Assembly (NCBI RefSeq): GCF_011764545.1
Contig: NZ_AP022870.1
Coordinates: forward strand, 7,508,001-7,572,000
DNA from: Phytohabitans flavus
Lineage (GTDB): Bacteria; Actinomycetota; Actinomycetes; Mycobacteriales; Micromonosporaceae
Reading direction: 5' to 3'
Length of the DNA stretch: 64,000 bases
Position numbers and translations under genes: made by a program. Shown piece after piece: positions 1 through 9,327 of this stretch (its first letter is position 1; each line of letters starts with the position of its first letter). The notes under the pieces are model-generated. The model saw nothing but the letters and a program-made list of their open reading frames with translations. It made no database searches and was not told the DNA's origin.

Positions 1-665
1 TCTGGGATCGCCACCTGCTCAACTGCGCGGTGGTCGCCGAGCTGATCCCGAAGGGGGCTTCTGTCGTAGACGTGGGGTCCGGTGCCGGTTTGCCCGGTAT
101 CGTGCTTGCTGTGGCCCGGCCCGACCTCATGGTCACCCTGGTCGAGCCACTGGCACGACGGACCGCCTTCCTGGCGGAGGTGGTGGCGGAGCTCGACCTC
201 GACCGGACCGTGGAGGTGGTTCGGGCGCGGGCCGAGGAGGTCGCTGGGAGGAGTCCCGCCGACATCGTCACCGCTCGGGCGGTCGCGCCACTCGACCGGC
301 TCGCGATCTGGTGTCTACCCCTCGCCGCCATCGGTGGGCGGCTGCTCGCGCTCAAGGGCGCCTCGGCCGCCGACGAAGTGGCGGAACACCGTGACGCGGT
401 CGGTCGGCTGGGCGGTGCCACGCCGGTCGTACGGCAATGCGGGGTCGACCTCATCGACCCGCCGACGACCGTCGTGGAGATCGTCCGTGAGCGCGCCGTC
501 GAGCCAGCACGGTCGAAGGCATCGCGGGGGCGAGTCGCCGTTCTACATCGGACGGTGGCACCGCGCGTGGGGGTAGAGCGCGGAGGGGTTAGATGGTCGG
601 GCGGCCACGGACTGTCGGTGTCGGATGGCCGCCGGACGCGGTGCCAAATTTTGGCGGCGCGCTGA
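1..665 (+). CDS. rsmG: 16S rRNA (guanine-527-N7)-methyltransferase RsmG, 5' truncated by window edge
   Basis: RsmG (GidB) methylates N7 of G527 in 16S rRNA using S-adenosylmethionine. The frame is already open at base 3, reading WDRHLLN, a conserved early RsmG segment, so the true start lies upstream of the window. The SAM-binding loop VDVGSGAGLPG follows at about bases 66-98, and the TARAVAPL segment typical of the family comes later. The C-terminal 50 or so residues are basic and poorly conserved. parA and parB follow on the same strand, the usual actinobacterial order next to oriC. Identity is firm; only the missing N-terminus and the exact C-terminal tail are uncertain. Confidence 0.93.
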   Translation, partial: WDRHLLNCAVVAELIPKGASVVDVGSGAGLPGIVLAVARPDLMVTLVEPLARRTAFLAEVVAELDLDRTVEVVRARAEEVAGRSPADIVTARAVAPLDRLAIWCLPLAAIGGRLLALKGASAADEVAEHRDAVGRLGGATPVVRQCGVDLIDPPTTVVEIVRERAVEPARSKASRGRVAVLHRTVAPRVGVERGGVRWSGGHGLSVSDGRRTRCQILAAR

Positions 666-910
666 GGCGTGTATGCGGCTTTCTCCTGTATGTCGTCCCG
701 CCGCGGGGTTCTAGTCGGGCTCATGTGTCGGACAGCAATGGCCTCTCGCGCCTATCAGCCGTAGGCTGGCCGCGCGTCGATAGTGTGGAACCGGCGGCGG
801 CTCCTGTTCGGCAGCATCCCCCGCTGCCCGTCGGGCCGCACGCATCGCCGGGGCATCCGGGCGCAAGTGCTGTAAAGGCCGACCCATCCGAAGTCGACAG
901 GGATGACACG

Positions 911-2299
911 GTGCAGGACAACGGTAGGTACGACGAATCGGGTTTGAGTCACCCCGGCGGCTACCGCGGGGGCGGTGCCGCTGTTTCACGTGGAACCGAC
1001 TACGAAGGCTGGGCCGTCGGCCGAGGCGTTCCTGGGGATGGAAGTGCGCTGATGAGTGGGCCGGGTGAGGTCGATCCGCAGGCGGTGCCGCAGCCCCGGG
1101 CGGGCAGCGGCTACGACCGCCCCGTTCGCCACGACGGCGAGCCGGGTCCGGCCACTGGGAGGTCGGCCGTGCCGGAGCGCTCCGCCCAGCCGCCGACGGG
1201 CTATCCGACCGGCGTGCCGGACGACCCGCGTCGCCGTCCGGCCCCGAGTCCGCAGCCGTCCTCGGCGCCTCCCGCGCGCGCCACGGCATCGGTCAAGCCG
1301 GCTTCCGGTGCGTCGCCGTCGCCCTCTCCAGGGTCACACGCCGACACGCCCGCGCCGCCGACCAGCACTTATGGGGATGAAGGAGGGGTTGACGCGTACG
1401 TTTCACGTGAAACCCCGTCGCGTGAAGAGGATGATCCACCGTTGGCTATGGAGGCAATGCGCGCTGTCCAGATCCTGAATCCGAGTGGCGAGGTGACCAT
1501 GCCCCGCCCTGCCCGGCCAAGGATCATGTGCGTGGCAAACCAGAAGGGCGGCGTCGGCAAGACCACGACCACCGTGAACCTGGCAGTGGCACTCGCCCTC
1601 CACGGCAACCGGGTGCTCGTGGTCGACCTCGACCCACAGGGCAACGCCTCGACGGGGCTCAACGTGCCGCACCACGCCGGCATCCCTGACGTCTACGACT
1701 GCTTGATCGAAAACGTGCCGCTGGCCGAGGTCGCCCAGTCGGTCGAGGGCATCCCGAACCTCTGGTGCGTACCCGCGACGATCGACCTCGCCGGCGCCGA
1801 GATCGAGCTCGTCTCGGTCGTCGCCCGCGAGTCCCGGCTGGCCCGCGCGATCGCCGCGCACCCGGAGACGTTCGACTACGTCTTCATCGACTGCCCGCCC
1901 TCGCTGGGCCTGCTGACGGTGAACGCGTTGGTGGCCGCCCAGGAGGTGCTGATCCCGATCCAGTGCGAGTACTACGCGCTGGAGGGCCTCAACCAGCTGA
2001 TTAACAACATCAACCTCGTCAAGCAGCACCTGAACCCGACACTCGACGTCTCCACGATCTTGCTGACGATGTACGACCGCCGCACCCGCCTGGCCGACGC
2101 CGTCGAGCAGGACGTGCGGAACCACTTTGGCGACAAGGTGCTTCAGGCGGTCATCCCCCGCAACGTCCGGGTCTCTGAGGCGCCCAGCTACGGCCAGTCG
2201 GTTATGACCTACGATCCCGGTTCGCGTGGTGCCACGAGCTACTTCGAGGCGGCGCAGGAAATCGCGGAGCGTGGGGTCAAACTGGGAGGAGCGGCGTGA
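911..2299 (+). CDS. parA: Chromosome-partitioning ATPase ParA (Soj)
   Basis: ParA is the Walker-type ATPase that moves ParB-parS complexes during chromosome segregation. About 460 residues: a disordered Pro/Arg/Gly-rich N-terminus of about 195 residues, then the ATPase with deviant Walker A KGGVGKTTT (about residue 210), the DLDPQGNAS switch segment and DCPPSLG. The chosen start is GTG 911, preceded by an AGGGA ribosome-binding site 7 bases upstream. ATG 1052 is a credible alternative, and the frame is open back to 593. Two parS-like palindromes lie inside the coding sequence; the perfect one encodes VSRET and the other encodes VSRGT in the N-terminal region, which favours the longer protein. 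parB starts 34 bases downstream, implying one operon. Confidence 0.93.
   Translation: MQDNGRYDESGLSHPGGYRGGGAAVSRGTDYEGWAVGRGVPGDGSALMSGPGEVDPQAVPQPRAGSGYDRPVRHDGEPGPATGRSAVPERSAQPPTGYPTGVPDDPRRRPAPSPQPSSAPPARATASVKPASGASPSPSPGSHADTPAPPTSTYGDEGGVDAYVSRETPSREEDDPPLAMEAMRAVQILNPSGEVTMPRPARPRIMCVANQKGGVGKTTTTVNLAVALALHGNRVLVVDLDPQGNASTGLNVPHHAGIPDVYDCLIENVPLAEVAQSVEGIPNLWCVPATIDLAGAEIELVSVVARESRLARAIAAHPETFDYVFIDCPPSLGLLTVNALVAAQEVLIPIQCEYYALEGLNQLINNINLVKQHLNPTLDVSTILLTMYDRRTRLADAVEQDVRNHFGDKVLQAVIPRNVRVSEAPSYGQSVMTYDPGSRGATSYFEAAQEIAERGVKLGGAA
983..996. promoter_or_regulatory. parS: parS-like site 1 (one mismatch), inside parA
   Basis: GTTTCACGTGGAAC differs at one position from the 14-bp actinobacterial parS core GTTTCACGTGAAAC. 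It lies in the 5' part of the parA coding sequence, where it encodes VSRGT. Binding by ParB is inferred from sequence match and location. Confidence 0.7.
1400..1413. promoter_or_regulatory. parS: parS site 2 (perfect palindrome), inside parA
   Basis: Perfect GTTTCACGTGAAAC palindrome inside the parA coding sequence just upstream of the conserved ATPase domain. The reading frame translates it as VSRET. A perfect 14-bp match next to parAB makes this a very likely ParB loading site. Confidence 0.93.
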
Positions 2300-2333
2300 G
2301 GCAGCCGTTCGTCGATGATCGGGAGAGTGCGGC

Positions 2334-3383
2334 ATGAAGAACCGTCCGCGCGGCGGGCTAGGACGCGGGCTGGGGGCTCTGATCCCCACCGCGCCACCGT
2401 TGCCGTCGGGTGGCGATCCGGAGGTTGAAGCCACTGCGCCGGCCGGCGCCGATGTGGCTCAGGCGGCCCCGGAGGACAGGGCGCCCGGCGACACGCCGGT
2501 CCAGGTGCCACCCGCCGAGCTCGCTGTCACCCCCGGAGCTACGAGCCACCTCGCACCCGTCCCAGGGGCTCGCTTCGCCGAGATACCGGTCGGGGCGATC
2601 GTGCCCAACCCGAAGCAGCCGCGGCAGGTCTTCGACGAAGAGGCCCTGGAGGAGCTCAAGACCTCGATCCAGGAGGTGGGTCTGCTCCAGCCGATCGTGG
2701 TGCGCGAGCTCGACGGCGAGAAGTACGAGCTCGTCATGGGCGAACGTCGCTGGCGCGCCGCCCAGGCCACCGGCCGTGACACCATCCCGGCCATCGTCCG
2801 CGACACGCGCGACGACGCGATGCTCCGGGACGCGCTCCTGGAGAACATCCACCGCGCCAACCTCAACCCCCTCGAAGAGGCGGCCGCGTACCAGCAACTC
2901 CTTGAGGAGTTCGGGGCGACGCACGAGGAGCTGGCGAGGCGGATCGGCCGGAGCCGGCCGCAGATCTCCAACACCATCCGGCTCCTGAACCTGCCGGCGC
3001 AGGTGCAGCGCCGCGTGGCGGCCGGCGTGCTGTCGGCGGGTCACGCCCGGGCGCTGCTCGGCCTGGAGGGCACGGAGGCGCAGGAGGGACTGGCGCTGCG
3101 GATCGTTGCCGAGGGCCTGTCGGTACGGGCGACCGAGGAGCTGGTCGCTCTGGCGGTCGCCGAAGGACCCTCCCCCGCGGCGACGCCAGCCAAGCGCCGC
3201 GTCAAGGCACACGCCCCGGCGCTGAGCGATCTGGCCGAACGCCTATCCGACCGCTTCGACACCCGCGTGAAGGTCGACATCGGCCGCAGCAAGGGCAAGA
3301 TCACGATCGAGTTCGCGACGGTCGACGATCTCGAACGCATTGTCGGGATCATCGGCGTCGAGCGCACGGAGCAGTCGGAGTAG
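2334..3383 (+). CDS. parB: Chromosome-partitioning CTPase clamp ParB (Spo0J)
   Basis: ParB binds parS, loads as a CTP-dependent sliding clamp and spreads to form the partition complex. The 349-residue protein starts with the usual basic LGRGLGALI motif. The ParB/Srx domain at about residues 78-170 contains GERRWRAAQ (CTP-binding GERRxRA) and ENIHRANLNPLEEA. The helix-turn-helix GRSRPQISNTIRLLNL is at about residues 203-218, and a C-terminal dimerisation domain ends with IVGIIGVERT. The ATG is preceded by GGGAG. A strong hairpin and a parS-like site follow immediately downstream. Length and motifs are normal for actinobacteria. Confidence 0.96.
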   Translation: MKNRPRGGLGRGLGALIPTAPPLPSGGDPEVEATAPAGADVAQAAPEDRAPGDTPVQVPPAELAVTPGATSHLAPVPGARFAEIPVGAIVPNPKQPRQVFDEEALEELKTSIQEVGLLQPIVVRELDGEKYELVMGERRWRAAQATGRDTIPAIVRDTRDDAMLRDALLENIHRANLNPLEEAAAYQQLLEEFGATHEELARRIGRSRPQISNTIRLLNLPAQVQRRVAAGVLSAGHARALLGLEGTEAQEGLALRIVAEGLSVRATEELVALAVAEGPSPAATPAKRRVKAHAPALSDLAERLSDRFDTRVKVDIGRSKGKITIEFATVDDLERIVGIIGVERTEQSE

Positions 3384-3414
3384 GCCCGCGCAGCCTTCAG
3401 GTTGTTGCTTTGCG

Positions 3415-3449
3415 GCGGCCGCGGCCCCTGAGCGGGGGCTCGCGGCCGC
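3415..3449 (+). terminator. Hairpin terminator after parB
   Basis: A long GC stem begins 32 bases after the parB stop: the outer arms GCGGCCGCG/CGCGGCCGC and inner GCCCC/GGGGG pair around a short loop. TTCTGTTTC follows. It probably ends the rsmG-parA-parB transcript, and parS-like site 3 starts five bases after the stem. Confidence 0.7.
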
Positions 3450-3453
3450 TTCT

Positions 3454-3467
3454 GTTTCATGTGGAAC
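3454..3467. promoter_or_regulatory. parS: parS-like site 3 (two mismatches)
   Basis: GTTTCATGTGGAAC has two changes from the parS core. It sits directly after the parB terminator hairpin. With two mismatches it may bind ParB weakly or be a decayed copy. Confidence 0.55.
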
Positions 3468-3526
3468 GGTGGCCGCTCTGGGCGGTCCTTGCTTGGGCCG
3501 GCGGTGCGGTTTCTGGCACACGCTCG

Positions 3527-3586
3527 CTGCGGCCTGCGGCCTGCGGCCTGCGGCCTGCGGGCGGCGGGCGGCGGGCGGCGGGCGGC
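3527..3586. repeat. Heptanucleotide repeat block
   Basis: Four copies of CTGCGGC in tandem (3527-3554) run through a transitional unit into four copies of GGGCGGC (3559-3586). It lies just downstream of parB in noncoding DNA. Such short repeats are prone to slippage and to assembly error. Confidence 0.85.
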
Positions 3587-6002
3587 CGGGGTCCCCGCGC
3601 GGCGGCCGGAGACGGACGTGGGTTCCGGTCGGCGGCTCGGCTGGGGTCCGTGTCCGTGCCTCGCCCGGCGGTCGGCCGATCCGCACTTCGATTCTTAGCG
3701 GGCTCGCGCATGGTGACCGCCGCAACGTCGTCGACCGCGTCCAGGTGGCTCTGGATGGGGTGGCTCCTTCGCTGCGACCGAGGGGGTTCGACATTGCGCC
3801 TCCAGGGAAGCTTGGGCACGGTCGGCGCGACTGAGGGACCGTCATATGAGTCTTCGGCCCCGAAGGCTCGGCACCTGACTCTGTGCCGGGCGTTGGCTCG
3901 GCCCGCCCTGGTCTTGCGACCGGCCTGCCGCCCGGCCTGGGCGGCGGCCTGAGTGCCGGTCCGCTCGGTCGGGGCACTCGCGGCTGGGCGGCCGACTGAG
4001 ACTGGCGGCCAGCCCTCATGCCAGGCGCCCTCTTCCCTGCGCGGCGAGACCGTATGCGTGGCTCGGGTGGCGTAGGGGGTGGGCGCCTCTGGCGCGGAGT
4101 GGCGGGACTCGCGTGGGCGACCTCGTGCCGGGCGCATCTCTGAGCCCAGCTGGATCGCCAAACTGGGACTTGGGCGGGTGACCTTCGTGCCGGTGGGCGC
4201 GTGTCTGGGCTAGCTGGATCGCCATCGTGGTCTGCACGGCATAGCAGGGTGGAGCGCTTTCGGCAGGCCGCCAGGTCGACCCCAGAGCAGCAGGGCCTGG
4301 ACGCCCAGCTGTCTCGAGGTCAAGACAGAACCGGTCGAGCCTGGGGCGGACGGCGGCCGCCTGGCGCTGGACGGGATCGCGGCTGCGCGCGCCAGTTCGG
4401 CGATCACCCTGGTTCGGCCTCACGAATGGGTCGCAGGGCAGTGCAGCGAGCGGAGCTGGGCCAGCAGGCGTCTCGGCCGGGGACCGCGTGCCACGCAGCC
4501 AGATTGGATGGAGAGCCCATGTTCGGGAAGGCACGGTCGTCTGGTGGGTCCAAGCGCCCGCCGGTCGCGCTCAGGGACTCCGTGTTGGTTTCCTCTGACG
4601 CGCCCACTGGTCGCTGATTCCTCTCATCTGGCGATGCCCGAGGCGGTCAGCGTCGGGCGAGGCTCCGGACCCCGGCCAGGGGTCAACAGACCGTCGCCCC
4701 CACCCCGCCGTCCGCGGTCGCATTCGCGTCACAGCCTCCCGGGCCGCTCGCACGGCCCAGGCAAGCAGGCGCCCCCACTGGTGTCGCTGGAGACGCCGAC
4801 CGCCGCAAGGGCGCGAGAGCAGGCGACGCGCGGCCGGCGAGATGCTGCGTGGCTCGCCTCCGGGTGGCAGTCGCGTGTCCCGTCGTCGTGCGTGGGCTCG
4901 CGTGCGGCTCGCCTCTGGGGTGGCTCGCGTCTGGGCAAGGCTGGCCCTGCGATGTGCGCCCTCGCCGACTGGCCCAGCGACCCGATGGTGCCCGACATCG
5001 CTCGTCACAAAGCAGGGACACGGCGACCGGCCTCCGGTTAGCCACCCGGCGCAGAACCCGGCCGGCGATCTGGCGCTGATGCTCTCGGGGCACCGTCGGG
5101 TTCGCGAGCGCGTGGTGGTCGCCGGGATGATCCAGCGGCAGGGCCAACCGTTGGCGCCGTGAGCCCCTGGACGATCCCGAGGATCGTGGCCGTCGGTGTC
5201 AGTGACGCCCGAGGCCGCGGCGGAAACTCGGGGCAAGGCCCTCGGTAGGCGAGCGGTACTTCCGCGCTACCTGCCGACCGTCCTGCATCGACAAGCTGGG
5301 TTTCGCACCTGCCACAGTCAGGCGATCCGCCGTGTCATGATCGAGCCCGAGAGGGGCCAGCCGTATTGCCGGAGTGGCACGTGCGCCGGCCCGGCGTTCA
5401 GCTAGGGCAGAGCCGCCTCGCTCGGTCCGGAGGCCTTGCTCTGTCTGAGCGGCTGGGCTCGATCGATCGGTCTTCAGGATCAGCTCGGCGCTGGGCAGCC
5501 GTACCGACGCCGGCTGGTCGCCACCCGACCACTGCTGTCGGTCAGTCGACCTTGGTCCTCGGCGAGTGCCGACCAGACGCGAGCCGGTCGGTCAGCAGCC
5601 GCCACAGGCTCATCTCGCCAGTCGTGCTGGAAGCTGCCCAGCGTCAAGGCGGCGACATGCTCTGGTCCACCAAGTCGCGGACGTGGGAGCCATCGGGAGT
5701 GGCGCGGCGCTGGGTGTCGACTCGCGCCCCGCCCCTACCGAGCCGCTCGACCCGCTGAGTGCCTTGGCCGAGCCGGGAGCCGAGTCGGGAGCGAAGCCCC
5801 ACGCTCTGCGGTCTGCCCAACGACCGTTGCGCTCCGGCAGACGATGACTGCCCGAATCGCGCTTGGCCTTGATGCGGTGGCTGGAGTCGAGTGCCGGGGA
5901 TCGAGCCCTGATTTGCTCGGCCAAGTGGCGCTGTTCTGATCGGCTACGCGACGGGGACTCCGAGGAGGCCTGGCGAGAAGCCGGCGCTGGTCGATCACCG
6001 AT

Positions 6003-6016
6003 GTTTCCCGTGAAAC
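6003..6016. promoter_or_regulatory. parS: parS-like site 4 (one mismatch)
   Basis: GTTTCCCGTGAAAC matches the parS core at 13 of 14 positions and lies in the middle of the gene desert with no gene nearby. Confidence 0.68.
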
Positions 6017-7180
6017 ATTGCGCCAGCGAGGTCACCTCACAGGACCCGTATGGGCGCTCCCGGCCTCGGTGGTGTGACCGCCGGGGCGCGAATCCCGTGA
6101 TCTGAATCGAGAGGTCGATCAGGCGGCAACGCACGAGCGCCAACTCAGACGGCAACCCGGCACGTTCCTTGAGCCCGCCGCTGCGGATCTCTACGCGTCG
6201 ACGTGGCGGCCGTCGAAGGCCTGTCAGTCGGTCCGCCCTTTGGCCCGCGGCCGTCCGTGACAGGGCCCTCGTCGAGCCGCGCGCGAGGAGGCCAGTCGCG
6301 CGGCGGAGTCGACGCCAGGTGATCCGGATCAAGCGCGCGCCGCCTGCACACGCTTCAGGGTCGGACCGCGCGGTATTCGAGCGGAGGGCACCCAGCCCGA
6401 GCCAGGCGACCAAGGGACCGGGCCGAACGCGCTTGGTCGAGCTGCGGCCACAGCATCCGTCCGCGCCCGCGAGCGCCGCGCGTTCGTACCGGGTGAGTGG
6501 CGGAGTTGCGGCATGTCCGCGGTGCGCACCGGCCCACGGGAGCTGACCGATGGCTGGGACATCGGCAGGATGATCGACCACGACGTACCGAGCGGAATCG
6601 GCTCGACCACTCACGACCTGTTCTGGTTCCGCCGGGGAGCCGTCCCGGGAGGTACCGGCACCGCCGCTGCCGTGGATCTGCCCGTTCAAGCCACAAGAGT
6701 GTGGGATCCATCGCGGCGCCGCCGGGGACGACCCCAGGAGCCTCGCGACCGGATGTATCCCGACTATGAGGTGCCCAAGGAAACGAGGACCACACCGCTC
6801 GGCCGAAATCACGACCGGTGTCTCGCCGCAGCGACTTCGCGTAATCCGCGTGGGGCGAACCGCCGCCAGCGGGCGGCGGCCAACGCACTGCGAGGTGGGG
6901 GCCGGGGAACGAGGGAGCGCAGCGGCCGGCACCGCGACTGCCAGTCCAGGCCTGGGCGATCCGCAGCCCAGTGCGAGCAACCGGACCATCGTCGGCCACA
7001 GCGCCGCCACCGCCAGACCGGCCTACGGCGAGCGGGATCCGGCGAGGAGACTCGCACACGGCGACCCGGACGCAGCCCCCAGGTTTGCCCAAGCGCGGGC
7101 CAGACCCGGCACCGGCAGACCGCCGCTTCCGGAAGCGACCGCAGACCACCGACCCGCCTCCGACCGCGCCGACGGAGGAC

Positions 7181-7210
7181 AGACCGATGGAAGTCAGACC
7201 GATGGAAGTC
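7181..7210. repeat. 15-bp perfect tandem repeat
   Basis: AGACCGATGGAAGTC occurs twice back to back in the gene desert. No function can be assigned; two copies are too few to call an iteron array. Confidence 0.75.
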
Positions 7211-7954
7211 AGCAAGCCACCCGCTGCTGGGGTCGTCCCACCAACGGCGAGACGATCGCCGCGCTGCCGCCGGAGTTCCTGTCGCACGACCCAATGTCCC
7301 CGCGCGTGATCAGCCGGCACTCACCCTCGCGGCCGGCGCCCATGCGATGGCCGACCGGTCCCGAATTCGGACCGACCAGAGCAAGGGCAACGCAGGCAAC
7401 GCGAGGCTCTACAGAGTCAGCCGAACCCATACGAGCGATTGCGACCCAGCACTCCAAGTCCTCTCGGTCACGCTCCCCAAGAGCCCTTCCTCGTCGACCG
7501 GCATACAGCAGCGGGTGCTGGCCGCGTGGCGGCGTTCAAGTGAAAGCGCGAAGCCGGCCGGTTCGGAGCAGAGCCCCGAAATTCGGAAGCCGGAATCAGA
7601 GCCCCAACCGCACCCCGAAGGCCGCCCCGTCGTTTGTCGTGGACGGGGGCCAGAAACCCAGGCGCCGCCGCAGCGGTGTCTGAGCAAAGAGCAACGCCCA
7701 AGACAGCGAGACCAACGTTGAGCGCCATACACGTCCCGCCGCCCGAGCTGGCGCGGCGGGCGCGACCCTCGACAACCGCACGGCACCATATGCGGTCCCG
7801 AGGGCGCCAGCACGGTCGCGGGCATCGGCCAACGCTGCCCGGTGCCTGCGTCCGGTTGGACGTCGTCGGCGACGAGCAAAACGAGCGACAGTCCGCCCGC
7901 CCACGGCGCTGGCACACACGGTCGGCGGGCCGCCGCCCCGTGTCCAACAGCCAT

Positions 7955-7968
7955 GTTTCACGGGAAAC
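7955..7968. promoter_or_regulatory. parS: parS-like site 5 (one mismatch)
   Basis: GTTTCACGGGAAAC differs from the parS core at one position. It is 60 bp from the perfect site at 8015, so the two could be bound by neighbouring ParB dimers. Confidence 0.7.
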
Positions 7969-8014
7969 GTCGCCATCGACGGACGGTGCCGTAGCAAGGC
8001 CGAGCGCGACCCCC

Positions 8015-8028
8015 GTTTCACGTGAAAC
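8015..8028. promoter_or_regulatory. parS: parS site 6 (perfect palindrome)
   Basis: Perfect GTTTCACGTGAAAC at the right end of the gene desert, followed 25 bp later by a perfect DnaA box. Together with the perfect site inside parA it brackets about 6.6 kb of DNA. Confidence 0.93.
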
Positions 8029-8040
8029 GGCGACCGCTCA

Positions 8041-8118
8041 CAATCCACAGGGGTTATCCACAGAACGAGCGGATTCGAGAGAAAGTGCCGGTCGGGGACG
8101 GTGGTTGCCTGTGGACAG
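8041..8118. promoter_or_regulatory. DnaA-box-like cluster upstream of the HIT-like gene
   Basis: A perfect TTATCCACA box (8054-8062), a near box CAATCCACA (8041-8049) and, on the opposite strand, CTGTCCACA (8110-8118) lie within 80 bp. The bona fide origin is expected upstream of the window near dnaA-dnaN, so this could be a DnaA-titration or regulatory cluster. Function is inferred from sequence only. Confidence 0.45.
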
Positions 8119-8182
8119 AGAAGGTGGCGTCCGCCCGAAACGGGGAAGGACAGCGGTCCTGAACTCCGTTAGGGTCAGCCTC

Positions 8183-9256
8183 GTGCCAGACACAGCATCC
8201 CCCGTTCCCGACTTCACGAAGTGGCCCTCCTTCCCGTTCGAGGGCGACCTGCGGGTCAAGCAGCTCGACCCTCCCGTGGGCAAAGAGCCCTCGCGCAAGG
8301 GCGAGGACGCCGCCGACTGCAGCGCGTGCAATGCGCCCGATGACGCGTACATCTGGGTCAGCGAGCGATGGCGTGTGCGCGCCATGGACCGGCCCACCGG
8401 ACTGCCGATGGTGCTCATACTGGAGTCCCGCTCGCATCTCGACTTGGGCGACCTGCCCAACCTGTTGGCGGCCGAGCTCGGCGTGATGACGGTGCGGCTG
8501 GAGCGGGCGGTGCGTTCGCTCGACGGCGTCGCGCGGGTCCACGTAAACCGGTGGGGTGACGGGTCGGCACACCTGCACATGTGGTTCCTCGCCCGGCCGT
8601 TCGGACGGCTACAGCTCCGCGGCACCTTCCTGTCGCTGTGGGACGACATCCTCCCGCCGATCCCGGAGTCGACGTGGCGGGAAAACCTGGCACTCGTGGC
8701 CGCGTGGCTGGCGGAGTTCGGTGGAAAGCCGCTCGCCGCGCCGCCGCGGATCGAGTGGCAGGCGCCGTCGAGTCTGATTCAGCAAGCGGCGGCGGAAGCG
8801 GCGAGCCTCGCTCAGCAGACCGCAGCCGAGGACACCTCGGTCGCGCTATTGGAAGCCCCAGCGGACGAGTCGACAGCGGAAGACTCAACAGCCGACGAGT
8901 CGCCAGCCGGCCGAGCCGCTACCGGCGCGGCGTCCGCAGCCAACGCGGCCGCCGCTGGCGTGGTCACCACAGGCGGCCCGACGGCAGACAGACTGACCGG
9001 CGGACCGGCAGCGCAAGGCGCAGCGGCCACCGGAGCAACAAGGCCGGGTCTGACCCCCGGCGCCGCCGGCCCGGCCGCCGCAACCAAGAGCGAAGCCCAA
9101 GCCGCCGGAGCGGAAGCAGACTCCAACGCGGCTGCCGTCGACGTGGCAAGCCAGGCACCGGGAAGCCAGCCCGGCCACACCGTACCGGTTGCCAGGTCGG
9201 CCGAGCAGTCCAACGCCCAGGGAAACAAGCCGGAGCACCACGGCGCCCCAAGCTGA
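8183..9256 (+). CDS. HIT-fold-like protein with degenerate histidine triad and Ala-rich tail
   Basis: The 357-residue product has a HIT-like layout. It has a Cys pair (DCSACN, about residue 46), a central helix region, then SAHLHMWFLARP with His130 and His132. In active HIT hydrolases the motif is HxHxH; here the third His position is Trp, so catalysis by the normal mechanism is doubtful. From about residue 190 the protein becomes a low-complexity Ala/Gly/Thr tail. The start is GTG 8183; the frame is open further upstream, but codon use there looks noncoding and parS sites intervene. It sits between the parS cluster and a strong terminator. Substrate is unknown. Confidence 0.75.
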   Translation: MPDTASPVPDFTKWPSFPFEGDLRVKQLDPPVGKEPSRKGEDAADCSACNAPDDAYIWVSERWRVRAMDRPTGLPMVLILESRSHLDLGDLPNLLAAELGVMTVRLERAVRSLDGVARVHVNRWGDGSAHLHMWFLARPFGRLQLRGTFLSLWDDILPPIPESTWRENLALVAAWLAEFGGKPLAAPPRIEWQAPSSLIQQAAAEAASLAQQTAAEDTSVALLEAPADESTAEDSTADESPAGRAATGAASAANAAAAGVVTTGGPTADRLTGGPAAQGAAATGATRPGLTPGAAGPAAATKSEAQAAGAEADSNAAAVDVASQAPGSQPGHTVPVARSAEQSNAQGNKPEHHGAPS

Positions 9257-9279
9257 CGGCAACGCAGGCCATCCAAAAG

Positions 9280-9314
9280 AGCGCCCCCGCACCGGAGATC
9301 GGTACGGGGGCGCT
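9280..9314. terminator. Bidirectional hairpin terminator between convergent genes
   Basis: A 14-bp stem with one G-T mismatch (arms 9280-9293 and 9301-9314) closes a 7-base loop between the convergent ends of the HIT-like gene and the ddl-like gene. Confidence 0.8.
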
Positions 9315-9327
9315 TCGTGTAGAGGGC

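Larger units (their letters stand above)
3468..8182. other. Gene desert of about 4.7 kb between parB and the next credible gene
   Basis: No open frame here reads like a protein. The longer ones on both strands are dominated by Arg, Ser, Pro, Cys and Trp, show no recognisable domain and overlap in several frames at once, as expected for noncoding GC-rich DNA. The stretch holds three parS-like sites (6003, 7955, 8015), DnaA-box-like sequences at its right end, a block of 7-bp repeats near 3527-3586 and a 15-bp tandem repeat near 7181-7210. Near-repeats of CTGGATCGCCA occur around 4151 and 4216. A centromere-like role is inferred. A frame broken by several assembly deletions cannot be fully excluded, because such deletions occur elsewhere in the window. 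Confidence 0.7.

Noticed and set aside
593..910. Upstream extension of parA to 593 (568 codons)
   Set aside because: The extra residues are not protein-like and overlap the end of rsmG. GTG 911 has a good ribosome-binding site.
7181..7210. Iteron-like repeats indicating a plasmid or secondary origin
   Set aside because: Only two tandem copies, no replication initiator gene nearby, and the surrounding genes are core chromosomal.
5610..7320. Long open frames on the minus strand in the gene desert (466 and 321 codons)
   Set aside because: Composition is Arg/Ser/Pro/Cys/Trp-rich with no domain, overlapping frames are open on both strands, and no ribosome-binding site fits. Typical of noncoding GC-rich DNA.
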